Positions 6,942 through 14,057 of a stretch of DNA of 14,750 bases are shown here, piece after piece. Location of the stretch: contig CALGBT010000313.1 of assembly GCA_937884235.1 (NCBI GenBank), positions 1-14,750 on the forward strand, in the 5' to 3' direction. The DNA is from an uncultured Pseudomonadota bacterium (GTDB lineage Bacteria; Myxococcota_A; UBA9042; CAIXZC01). The translations under genes were made by a program, and so were the position numbers. Below the pieces are notes generated by a model, which did no database searches, was not told the origin of the DNA, and worked only from the letters and a program-made list of their open reading frames with translations. How positions within the stretch are numbered: the stretch's first letter is position 1; each line of letters starts with the position of its first letter.

Positions 6942-7985
6942 CTATACTCGATTCCACCAGGAATGCAGCAGTTCTCGCACAACGGCGCGATCACTCTCTG
7001 GGGCGAAGCCATATTCAAGGGCATCAAGTTGGCGCTGGAGCAGGTCGCCGGGACCGGCATTGCAGATACGCGCATAGACCTCCAACTCACCGGTGAGGTC
7101 GATACCGAAGAGTGCCGGGTCGTCGGAATTGATGGTAATGGGGACCCCGGACTGATGAAGACGACAGACGGGGTGCGCTTCCAGAGAGGGAACCGCACCG
7201 ACGATGTAGTTGCTCGTAATGGATATCTCGAGGGGGATATTGCGGGTTGCCAACAGCTCCATGATGTCGGGATGGTCGACGATCCGAATGCCATGGCCGA
7301 TACGATCTGCATGCAACATCTCCACGGCCGTACGCACATTCTCGGCACCAGTCTGCTCTCCGGCATGGACGGTGATGCCCAGGCCGTTGTCCCGGGCATA
7401 GTCAAAGGCCGCGAAGAAGGGCTTTGGAGGATGGTTGTCTTCATCCCCCGCCAGGTCCACGCCCACCACGTAGGGTCGGTACTTTGCCGCCAGTTTGAAG
7501 GTACGGAGGCAGACCTCCGGCCCCATTTCACGGGAAGCGATGGCGATGAGAGGCACAACCATCCCCCGTTCTTGCGCTGCCGCCTGGGAGCCGGCGATCA
7601 CCGCCTCGACTACCGCCTCCAGGGCAAGACCATGGCGGAAGGCCATGAAGCCCGGGGAGAAGCGCAGCTCCAGATATCGTACCGCCTCCCGGGCCGCGTC
7701 CGCGACAGCCCGGTTGGCCAGGAACTCGACGACCTCGGCAGAGATACAGATGTTGGCGAAGAACTCGAAGCGACTCAAGACCTCCTGGAGGGATGTCATG
7801 GGCCGCTCGAGCACCGTCAGTTCTCGCAACTTGGCGACGGTTACCGCGGGCAACTCCACTCCGAAGCGACGATTGGCCTCCAGGAGCGTAGCGGAGGAGA
7901 TGGAACCGGCAAGATGGCGATGCAGCTCCGCCTTGGGCATGAAGGGGAGGGTGGACCGGTTCATCGAGACAGTTTCTGCTGGCAT
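6942..7985 (-). CDS. add: Adenosine-deaminase-family hydrolase with an altered ribose site
   Basis: This is a predicted zinc-dependent deaminase of the adenosine/adenine/AMP deaminase family, cytoplasmic, acting in purine salvage. Its 347 residues match the usual length of bacterial Add. Zinc and catalytic residues are all visible: His22 and His24 in ELHRHL, His207 and Glu210 in HAGE, His231 in RIGHG, and Asp288-Asp289 in NSDDPALFG; VDLAGDE (176-182) also matches. The residue after HRHL, normally Asp in adenosine deaminases (contacting the ribose 5'-hydroxyl) or Glu in adenine deaminases, is Ala26 here, so substrate choice may differ. ATG at 7985 follows AGGAGG by five bases; a second ATG at 7964 is less well placed. 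It ends four bases from the DUF72 stop. I saw no convincing promoter in the upstream gap. The symbol is for the family; adenosine activity is not certain. Confidence 0.83.
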   Translation of the reverse strand: MPAETVSMNRSTLPFMPKAELHRHLAGSISSATLLEANRRFGVELPAVTVAKLRELTVLERPMTSLQEVLSRFEFFANICISAEVVEFLANRAVADAAREAVRYLELRFSPGFMAFRHGLALEAVVEAVIAGSQAAAQERGMVVPLIAIASREMGPEVCLRTFKLAAKYRPYVVGVDLAGDEDNHPPKPFFAAFDYARDNGLGITVHAGEQTGAENVRTAVEMLHADRIGHGIRIVDHPDIMELLATRNIPLEISITSNYIVGAVPSLEAHPVCRLHQSGVPITINSDDPALFGIDLTGELEVYARICNAGPGDLLQRQLDALEYGFAPESDRAVVRELLHSWWNRV

Positions 7986-8093
7986 ATTCTCCTCCTGCAG
8001 GTGCGGTTGCCACAATTCTGCCAGAAATTTCCGAGGGGTGGAAGTGTCTAGAGAGTGCCGTCACCAATGGCGTTTCTTACTGCCCGCCAACGG

Positions 8094-8139
8094 CTAATAA
8101 TTTATTTGTTGCGCAGTGCATAATTTTGCCATGACGCAA
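8094..8139. promoter_or_regulatory. AT-rich block with imperfect dyad in the add-acs divergent gap
   Basis: The 294-base gap between the add and acs starts holds no gene I can support. Within it, 8094-8127 is strikingly AT-rich for this window. TTGCG at 8109-8113 is mirrored by CGCAA at 8135-8139, centres 26 bases apart. It lies just upstream of the acs -35 and could be an activator site or an UP-like element. The dyad arms are only 5 bases, so this is weak. Confidence 0.22.
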
Positions 8140-8164
8140 GACCTGAAATCCGCCCCGTTTCCCC

Positions 8165-8194
8165 TTGACAGTGCTCGATCCAGCATGCTATCTG
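8165..8194 (+). promoter_or_regulatory. Candidate promoter for acs
   Basis: A perfect TTGACA (8165-8170) is followed 18 bases later by TATCTG (8189-8194, 3 of 6), preceded by TG at 8186-8187 as in extended -10 promoters. The 8-base palindrome AGCATGCT (8182-8189) runs into the -10. The predicted leader to the ATG at 8280 is about 80 bases. Confidence 0.42.
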
Positions 8195-8279
8195 AAGCCG
8201 TCGCTGGGCCCCGGGGACTCCCATGGTGGGGATCACGTGGTCGCTCAATTGAACTGGTGCGGACAGAGGGAGGAACTCA

Positions 8280-10238
8280 ATGGGCAACATCACAGAGAAG
8301 AACGGCGTCTTCTACCCGTCAGCCGAATTTTCGGGCAACGCTCACATCAAAGACTTCGAGCAATACCAGGAGATGTACAAGCGCTCCATCGACGATCCTG
8401 AGGGGTTCTGGGGTGAAGTGGCAGAGGACTTCGTCTGGTTCAAGAAGTGGGACAAAGTCTGGGAATACAACTACGACATGCGCAAGGGCCCGATCAGCAT
8501 TAAGTGGTTCCTCGGCGCCAAGACCAACATCACGGTCAACTGCCTCGATCGCCACCTGGAAACCCGGGGGGATCAGACCGCCATTCTCTGGGAAGGAAAT
8601 GACCCAGGGGACGTGCGTAGCTACACCTACAAAGAGGTCTACACCGAGGTCAACAAGTTCGCCAACGTGCTCAAGGCCAATGGCGTCAAGAAGGGCGATC
8701 GCGTCAGCCTCTACATGCAGATGATCCCTGAACTGGCCTTCGCAATGCTGGCTTGCGCCCGCATCGGTGCGATTCACTCCATCGTCTTCGGAGCCTTCTC
8801 GCCAGACGCACTTGCCGACCGCATCAACGACTCGGACTGCAAGCTTCTGGTCACCCAGGACACTGGCCTGCGCGGTGCGAAGAACAACGTTCCGATGAAG
8901 ACCAATGCGGACAAGGCTGCGGCCAAGTCGCCGAGCCTGCAGACGATCATCGTCGTCCAGCGCACCGGCGTAGAAGTGCCGATGCAGGACGGTCGAGACC
9001 TCTGGTGGCATGCGGAGATGGAAGGTGTCGCCGAGTACTGCGAGCCAGAGCAGATGGACTCCGAAGATCCCCTCTTCATCCTCTACACCTCCGGCTCCAC
9101 TGGCAAGCCCAAGGGCGTGCAGCACAGCGTGGGCGGCTACATGGTCTACACGGCCATGACCCACAAGTACATTTTCGACTATCATGATGGCGACGTGTAC
9201 TGGTGTACCGCCGACATCGGCTGGGTCACCGGCCACTCCTACATCGTCTATGGGCCCCTGCAGAACGGCGCCATCACCATGATGTTTGAAGGCGTCCCAA
9301 CCTATCCGGATGCCGGGCGTTTCTGGGACGTGGTGGAACGCCACAAGGTGAATCAGTTCTACACCGCACCGACGGCAATTCGGGCCATCATGGCCAAGGG
9401 CAACTCCTTCGTCGAGGCCCACGACACTTCCAGCCTCAAGCTCCTCGGGACCGTGGGCGAGCCCATTAACCCGGAAGCCTGGAAGTGGTACAACGAAGCT
9501 GTTGGTCATGGCAACTGCCCCATCGTCGATACCTGGTGGCAGACGGAAACCGGCGGCATCATGATTACTCCACTCCCGGGCGCATGGGGAACCAAGCCGG
9601 GCTCGGCGACGCTTCCCTTCTTCGGGGTCAAGCCCGTAGTCGTTGACGAGCAGGGGAATGAACTGACCGGCAACGGCGTCTCCGGCATTCTCACCATCAG
9701 CCAACCCTGGCCCGGCCAGATGCGCACCATCTTTGGAGATCACAGTCGCTTCGAAGCCACCTACTTCGAAATGTACAAGGGTTACTACTTTGCCGGCGAC
9801 GGTTGCCGCCGTGACGAGGATGGCTACTACTGGATTACCGGCCGCGTGGACGATGTCATTAACGTCTCCGGGCACCGCATGGGCACCGCCGAAGTAGAAA
9901 GCGCTCTGGTCTCGCACCCGTCTTGCGCCGAAGCCGCAGTGGTGGGTTATCCCCACCCCATCAAGGGGCAGGGCATTTACGCTTACGTAACCTTGATGAC
10001 GGGCTTCGAGTATACCGACGAGTTGAAACTTGAACTGGTCAAGCACGTGCGCAACGAGATTGGCCCCATCGCCTCCCCGGACGTGATCCACTGGGCACCG
10101 GGGCTGCCCAAGACCCGCTCCGGCAAGATCATGCGTCGGATTCTCCGCAAGATTGCGGCCAACGAAGAAGACCAGCTCGGTGACGTTTCCACCCTGGCCG
10201 ATCCTTCGGTTGTGGAAAGCCTCATCGCCAACAAGTAG
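8280..10238 (+). CDS. acs: Acetyl-CoA synthetase (AMP-forming)
   Basis: Acs activates acetate with ATP to acetyl-AMP and then transfers it to CoA, feeding the TCA and glyoxylate cycles; it is cytoplasmic. The protein has 652 residues, the same length as E. coli Acs. It shows an N-terminal Acs-type segment, the adenylate motif YTSGSTGKPKG (269-279), GEP (393-395), the substrate-pocket motif DTWWQTETGG (417-426), YYFAGDG (502-508), the hinge and core GRVDDVINVSGHR (521-533), and PKTRSGK (610-616) with the catalytic lysine Lys616. In many bacteria that lysine is switched off by acetylation. ATG at 8280 has GGAGG 6 bases upstream. A neighbouring deaminase is divergent, and no other acetate gene is adjacent. 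No terminator hairpin was seen after the stop. Confidence 0.97.
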   Translation: MGNITEKNGVFYPSAEFSGNAHIKDFEQYQEMYKRSIDDPEGFWGEVAEDFVWFKKWDKVWEYNYDMRKGPISIKWFLGAKTNITVNCLDRHLETRGDQTAILWEGNDPGDVRSYTYKEVYTEVNKFANVLKANGVKKGDRVSLYMQMIPELAFAMLACARIGAIHSIVFGAFSPDALADRINDSDCKLLVTQDTGLRGAKNNVPMKTNADKAAAKSPSLQTIIVVQRTGVEVPMQDGRDLWWHAEMEGVAEYCEPEQMDSEDPLFILYTSGSTGKPKGVQHSVGGYMVYTAMTHKYIFDYHDGDVYWCTADIGWVTGHSYIVYGPLQNGAITMMFEGVPTYPDAGRFWDVVERHKVNQFYTAPTAIRAIMAKGNSFVEAHDTSSLKLLGTVGEPINPEAWKWYNEAVGHGNCPIVDTWWQTETGGIMITPLPGAWGTKPGSATLPFFGVKPVVVDEQGNELTGNGVSGILTISQPWPGQMRTIFGDHSRFEATYFEMYKGYYFAGDGCRRDEDGYYWITGRVDDVINVSGHRMGTAEVESALVSHPSCAEAAVVGYPHPIKGQGIYAYVTLMTGFEYTDELKLELVKHVRNEIGPIASPDVIHWAPGLPKTRSGKIMRRILRKIAANEEDQLGDVSTLADPSVVESLIANK

Positions 10239-10312
10239 CAATCTCTCCAGCGCCTCGACAATTCCTTCTCCTGAACCCTTTTTTGCCCCTTCCTGTGGCC
10301 TCTCTCCGTTGC

Positions 10313-10340
10313 TTGACTTAACCCCGTTATATGGTAGCTT
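10313..10340 (+). promoter_or_regulatory. Candidate promoter for the porin-phosphatase-lipoprotein cluster
   Basis: TTGACT (10313-10318, 5 of 6) is followed after 16 bases by TAGCTT (10335-10340, 3 of 6), with TGG just before it as in extended -10 elements. It lies in the 148-base gap between acs and the porin gene, about 46 bases before the ATG. Confidence 0.4.
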
Positions 10341-10362
10341 TCGTTAAGCTGTCTTATCTTAA
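10336..10362. promoter_or_regulatory. Two overlapping inverted repeats at the predicted transcription start
   Basis: AGCTT (10336-10340) pairs with AAGCT (10346-10350) around a 5-base loop. The overlapping arms TTAAG (10344-10348) and CTTAA (10358-10362) pair around 9 bases. They overlap the -10 and the expected +1, so an operator is one reading and chance is another. Confidence 0.25.
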
Positions 10363-10386
10363 GCGCGAAGCATCTGGGAGGTTCTA

Positions 10387-12075
10387 ATGCGGACCATTGC
10401 GTGGAGTATCGTTGCCCTTATCTGCTGCGTCAGTTTTTCGCTTGATGCCAATGCTCAACGCCGACGTACCGATGCGCTGGACACCCGCATCAACAATCTG
10501 GCCACTGATCTGGAAGTGCTCCAGGAGTATATCCAGGAGCAGTCCACAGGGCTCACCGGTCTCAAGAAGAAGATGGCTGAGCTTGACCAGCTCAAAGGGC
10601 AGGTCGGCAAGCTGGAAAGCCAGGTAACGGGCCTTAGTTCCATCGTCTCCAAGAACACCACCGCAATCGACGCACTAGGGCAAAGAGTTGCCGGGGACGA
10701 GAAGAAGCTGACGGCCATCGAGGAAGAACTCGCCCGCAAGCGGGTCGACTTCTCTGGTCAACTCCGAATTCGTCCGGAGTTCCGCAATGCACACAAGTAC
10801 TTCAACTACGATATCGATGCCGACGAGAACCTCCTGGCCAGCCATCGTGCTCGCATCAGCCTGGATATCGCCCCGGCAGATTGGTTCAACGCCCGGGTCA
10901 CTCTGCAGGACGCCCGCCAATGGGGGTCATCGACACTCTTCCTCCAGCGAGAAGACCTGGGACCGGCTACCGATATCAACGGCTCCCCTATGCCCCGACC
11001 CGAAGATGCCAATCGGGACAGCGCCCTGCGCGTCCACGAAGCCTACCTCGACATGCGCTTCGGCGATGATCTTCTGGCCCTGCGCTCCGGTCGGCAGGTC
11101 TGGAACTTCGGTGCCGGACGCATGATCGGCAACAACGACTGGGAACAGGCGGGCAGGTCTTTCGACGGTCTGGACCTGACCGTCAAATACCAGAAATATA
11201 TCAAAGCGGACCTGCTCTTCTCGTGGGTGGACGAGCGCAACAGCCTCGGTGGCAACGACGTGCTCTTTGGTGGTGCCTACATCACCTCACCATACATCGA
11301 AGATCTGGACATTGATGCTTACCTGCTCTATCTGGGCGACGACCGGGAAAGCGGCAAGCGCAATGTCGGTACCGTCGGGGCGCGAATAGGTGGCAAGCTG
11401 CCCTTCCACAAGAGTGTCTTCTTCGATTTTGAAGGCGCAGTTCAGTTTGGCACAGTGACTGAGCAAGGTCCCACCGACAACGCCACCAAGGACAACAGCC
11501 TCTATGCCGTCTTCTTCCACGCCGATGCCGGGTATGTCATCCCCGTCAAGTTGCCTCTATCCTTCTCGATCTTCTATGAGCTGGCCTCTGGCGATGGCAA
11601 CACCAGTCCGGTGGATCCAGCCAACAATCAGGCCGTCTCGTGGGTACCGCTCTTCCCCACCAGCCACAGCCTCTTCGGCCGCATGGACATCTGGCACCAG
11701 TCCAACATCTGGGACGTCGGCGGCAAGCTCCAGGGAACGCCCCTCAAGGGCCTCGACATAACCATGGAGCTGCACTCGCTGCATCTCTACGAGAGCACCG
11801 GAGCCTTCCCCTGGGGTGGCGAGCCTGCAGCCTCGTACCTCGAGACCGTCGATACAAGCCTGGGGGTCGAATTTGACCTCTATGCTCGCTATCTGCTTTC
11901 AGACCAGTTGGCACTGGCTGCCGGCTATAGCGTTTTTGCACCCGGCGGCGCCTTCTCCGATCTGGACGAGAGCGATCCCATCATCCTCGAAGACAGCGCT
12001 GATGGTGGGCTCTATCGCTATCCCCGCGGCGATGCCGCACAGTGGTTGTACGTACAGGCCGATTTCACCTTCTGA
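10387..12075 (+). CDS. Outer-membrane beta-barrel with periplasmic coiled coil, alginate-export-like
   Basis: This is a predicted outer-membrane channel of 562 residues. Residues 1-23 are a Sec signal peptide ending ANA. Residues about 27-118 are heptad-rich and probably form a periplasmic coiled coil. The rest is a barrel of alternating amphipathic strands with Asp/Gly turns, ending in phenylalanine (ADFTF), the usual BAM-recognition end. The stretch RVHEAYLDMRFGDDL, RSGRQVWNFGAGRMIG and SFDGLDL (about 218-262) is like the alginate-export (AlgE-type) barrel family. The solute is unknown and the family name does not prove alginate transport. ATG at 10387 has GGGAGG 5 bases upstream. It is first in a run of four same-strand genes and is followed by the phosphatase after 16 bases. 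A phosphate-porin-like role is a further option. Confidence 0.82.
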   Translation: MRTIAWSIVALICCVSFSLDANAQRRRTDALDTRINNLATDLEVLQEYIQEQSTGLTGLKKKMAELDQLKGQVGKLESQVTGLSSIVSKNTTAIDALGQRVAGDEKKLTAIEEELARKRVDFSGQLRIRPEFRNAHKYFNYDIDADENLLASHRARISLDIAPADWFNARVTLQDARQWGSSTLFLQREDLGPATDINGSPMPRPEDANRDSALRVHEAYLDMRFGDDLLALRSGRQVWNFGAGRMIGNNDWEQAGRSFDGLDLTVKYQKYIKADLLFSWVDERNSLGGNDVLFGGAYITSPYIEDLDIDAYLLYLGDDRESGKRNVGTVGARIGGKLPFHKSVFFDFEGAVQFGTVTEQGPTDNATKDNSLYAVFFHADAGYVIPVKLPLSFSIFYELASGDGNTSPVDPANNQAVSWVPLFPTSHSLFGRMDIWHQSNIWDVGGKLQGTPLKGLDITMELHSLHLYESTGAFPWGGEPAASYLETVDTSLGVEFDLYARYLLSDQLALAAGYSVFAPGGAFSDLDESDPIILEDSADGGLYRYPRGDAAQWLYVQADFTF

Positions 12076-12091
12076 GACAGGGAGTGCACCA

Positions 12092-13366
12092 GTGAAAGTA
12101 ACTTTTGACGCCCGCACCGACGTGGGCCTCGCGCGGCAGTTCAACGAGGATAGCTATCTGGTGGACGAAGACCTTGGACTCTACGTAATCGCCGACGGCA
12201 TGGGCGGCTCGGCTGGCGGGGAAATCGCCTCCCGCATGGCCTGCGATGAGATCCATCGGTACATCGGCGATCACTATGAAGTGGTACAGCAATTCTCCTC
12301 CGGCCACGCCGAGGCAACCAAGGAGAACGTGTCGGAGATGCTTGTCAGCGCGGTCCACGGTGCCTGCGCCGCCATCTTCACCCGGGCCCGAGACGAGCGA
12401 GAATTGACCGGCATGGGAACCACCGCAGTGGTGCTCCTCATCGCCGGCGAGCAGATCTTCGTCGCCCATGTCGGCGACAGCCGACTCTTTCTCCTGCGCC
12501 AAGACCAGTTTCACCAGCTCACCCGTGACCACAGCCTTGTTGAAGAACTCAAGAAACTCGGCAAGATCTCATCCAAGACCGAGGTCAAAGCGAAGTATCG
12601 CAACGCGATTACCCGCGCTGTAGGCATCTACGAAACGGTGCAGGTCGATACCCTGGAAGTCTCGCCCATTCCGGGGGACCGCTTCCTACTCACCACTGAC
12701 GGAATGCACGGTACGGCTTCCACTGATGACTTCCTGCGACTACTGCGGGATGTCCAGTCCGCCGAGGCAGCCGACAACCTCATCCGCCATGCCAACTCCC
12801 GGGGCGGCAAAGACAACATTACAACGATCCTCATTGATATCCTGGAAACCGAGCCCCAGAGTGCGGAGCTGACGCAGCGCAAGATCAACACGCTCAAGGC
12901 AGTACCCCTCTTCAAGTTCCTCAGCTTCGATGAACTCCTGCGGGTCATCAGCCTGATTGAAGAGCGCAGTTTCGCCGCCAACGAGATCGTCTTTGACGAG
13001 GGCGAAGAGGGCAACGCGCTCTTCGTCCTGCTCCAAGGCAAGGTCAAGGTCAGCAAGAAGGACGTTGACATTGCCACGCTGGGCGAGGGAGATCACTTCG
13101 GCGAGCTTTCCCTCATTGACCGCTCGGCGAGATCGGCCACGGTTACCACCCTGGAACCGAGCCTCTGTCTGGTAATGAGCCGCCAGCGTTTCTATGAGAT
13201 CATTCGTGAGTATTCGGCCCTGTCGGTAAAGATGCTCTGGTGCCTGGCACGCGTCTGCTCTGTGCGCCTGCGAGAGACCACCGACGAACTGGGGCTGGCC
13301 CGCTCCATCATGGCTCAAGTACAACTCCCCGGGGTCGACGACGTCGAAGACATGTTCAATGATTAG
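12092..13366 (+). CDS. PP2C-type protein phosphatase fused to a cyclic-nucleotide-binding domain
   Basis: This is a predicted cytoplasmic Ser/Thr phosphatase of 424 residues with a sensory domain. Residues 1-250 are a PP2C domain of the PrpC/Stp type, with RQFNED (15-20), ADGMGG (34-39), GMGTTAVV (107-114), HVGDSRLF (126-133), TTDGMHG (201-207) and GGKDNIT (238-244); metal-binding Asp20, Asp35, Asp203 and Asp241 are present. Residues about 268-385 are a cNMP-binding domain whose phosphate-binding cassette reads FGELSLIDRSARSATV (336-351), keeping the conserved Glu338 and Arg347 that hold cAMP or cGMP. The start is GTG at 12092 with GGAG 7 bases upstream; an in-frame ATG at 11816 would overlap the porin and add unrelated sequence. 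No kinase gene is visible nearby. Regulation of dephosphorylation by a cyclic nucleotide is inferred from the fusion. Confidence 0.9.
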   Translation: MKVTFDARTDVGLARQFNEDSYLVDEDLGLYVIADGMGGSAGGEIASRMACDEIHRYIGDHYEVVQQFSSGHAEATKENVSEMLVSAVHGACAAIFTRARDERELTGMGTTAVVLLIAGEQIFVAHVGDSRLFLLRQDQFHQLTRDHSLVEELKKLGKISSKTEVKAKYRNAITRAVGIYETVQVDTLEVSPIPGDRFLLTTDGMHGTASTDDFLRLLRDVQSAEAADNLIRHANSRGGKDNITTILIDILETEPQSAELTQRKINTLKAVPLFKFLSFDELLRVISLIEERSFAANEIVFDEGEEGNALFVLLQGKVKVSKKDVDIATLGEGDHFGELSLIDRSARSATVTTLEPSLCLVMSRQRFYEIIREYSALSVKMLWCLARVCSVRLRETTDELGLARSIMAQVQLPGVDDVEDMFND

Positions 13367-13390
13367 CAGTACCAGAGGAGAACTCCGACG

Positions 13391-14041
13391 ATGTTGCGAA
13401 TCTCAGTGCCAATCATCGCCTTGCTGCTGCTGGCAGCAACGGCTTGCGAGAAAAGACCCCGACTCCGCCCAAATCCAGTAGAGACCGGCATCACCGGTGG
13501 CGAACTGATCTTCGAGGAGGATTTCGCCAAGGGGCTGGACCACTGGAATGTCACTTCCAAGCATTGGAAGGTTGTGGACGGTCGCCTTTTCACCGGCGAT
13601 GGCCCCAACCAGAACAAGGGGGTCTGGCTCAAGGGCGTCTCTTTGCCAGAAAACGTCCGCATAGAATTCGATGCCACTTCGGTCCAGGGCAACAAGCCAC
13701 AGTTCGAGGGGGACATGAAGTTTGAGTTCGGTGGGGACCGCCCGGAGCATGCTTCGGGGTACATCATCATCTTTGGCGGCTGGAAGAACTCCATCAACAC
13801 CATCGCCCGCCACGATGAGCATGGCGAAGGGCGCCTGGCAGTAGAGAGCACTCACAAGGTAACGGATGGTCAGACTTACCATTTCAAGGTCATTCGGTTG
13901 GATGGCGAGGTCAAGTGGTTCCTGGGTGAGAGCCTGGTGCTGAGCGTCAAGGACCGGGAGCCCGCCCGGGGCGGCGCTTTCGGGTTCAACGACTGGGACT
14001 CTCGGGTTTACTTTGATAACTTGAAGATATTCGCCCTGTAG
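13391..14041 (+). CDS. Lipoprotein with concanavalin-like (DUF1080/LamG-type) domain
   Basis: This is a predicted lipoprotein of 216 residues on the periplasmic or outer face of an envelope membrane. The signal peptide ends LAATA before lipidated Cys19. After a short Arg/Pro linker, residues about 38-216 look like a jelly-roll domain of the concanavalin A-like/DUF1080 type. It opens LIFEEDFAKGLDHWNV, has WKVVDGRL, KGVWLKG and a GYIIIFGG strand, and ends GAFGFNDWDSRVYFDNLKIF, the usual closing strands. Such domains often bind or cleave carbohydrate; no catalytic residue set is clear here. GAGGAG lies about 10 bases before the ATG, slightly far. It follows the phosphatase by 24 bases and precedes the next lipoprotein by 16, so co-transcription is likely. 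A polysaccharide link to the barrel is a guess. Confidence 0.78.
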   Translation: MLRISVPIIALLLLAATACEKRPRLRPNPVETGITGGELIFEEDFAKGLDHWNVTSKHWKVVDGRLFTGDGPNQNKGVWLKGVSLPENVRIEFDATSVQGNKPQFEGDMKFEFGGDRPEHASGYIIIFGGWKNSINTIARHDEHGEGRLAVESTHKVTDGQTYHFKVIRLDGEVKWFLGESLVLSVKDREPARGGAFGFNDWDSRVYFDNLKIFAL

Positions 14042-14057
14042 AAGTCTGGGAGGTCAC

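Noticed and set aside
8319..10241. A 640-codon open frame antisense to acs
   Set aside because: acs is an unmistakable full-length gene; G/C-ending codons on one strand remove stops from this antisense frame. The translation has no domain and no ribosome-binding site.
10239..10312. T-run near 10278 as an acs terminator
   Set aside because: No stem precedes the T-run.
11816..12091. N-terminal extension of the phosphatase into the porin gene
   Set aside because: It would overlap 260 bases of the porin frame; the PP2C domain begins right at GTG 12092, which has its own ribosome-binding site.
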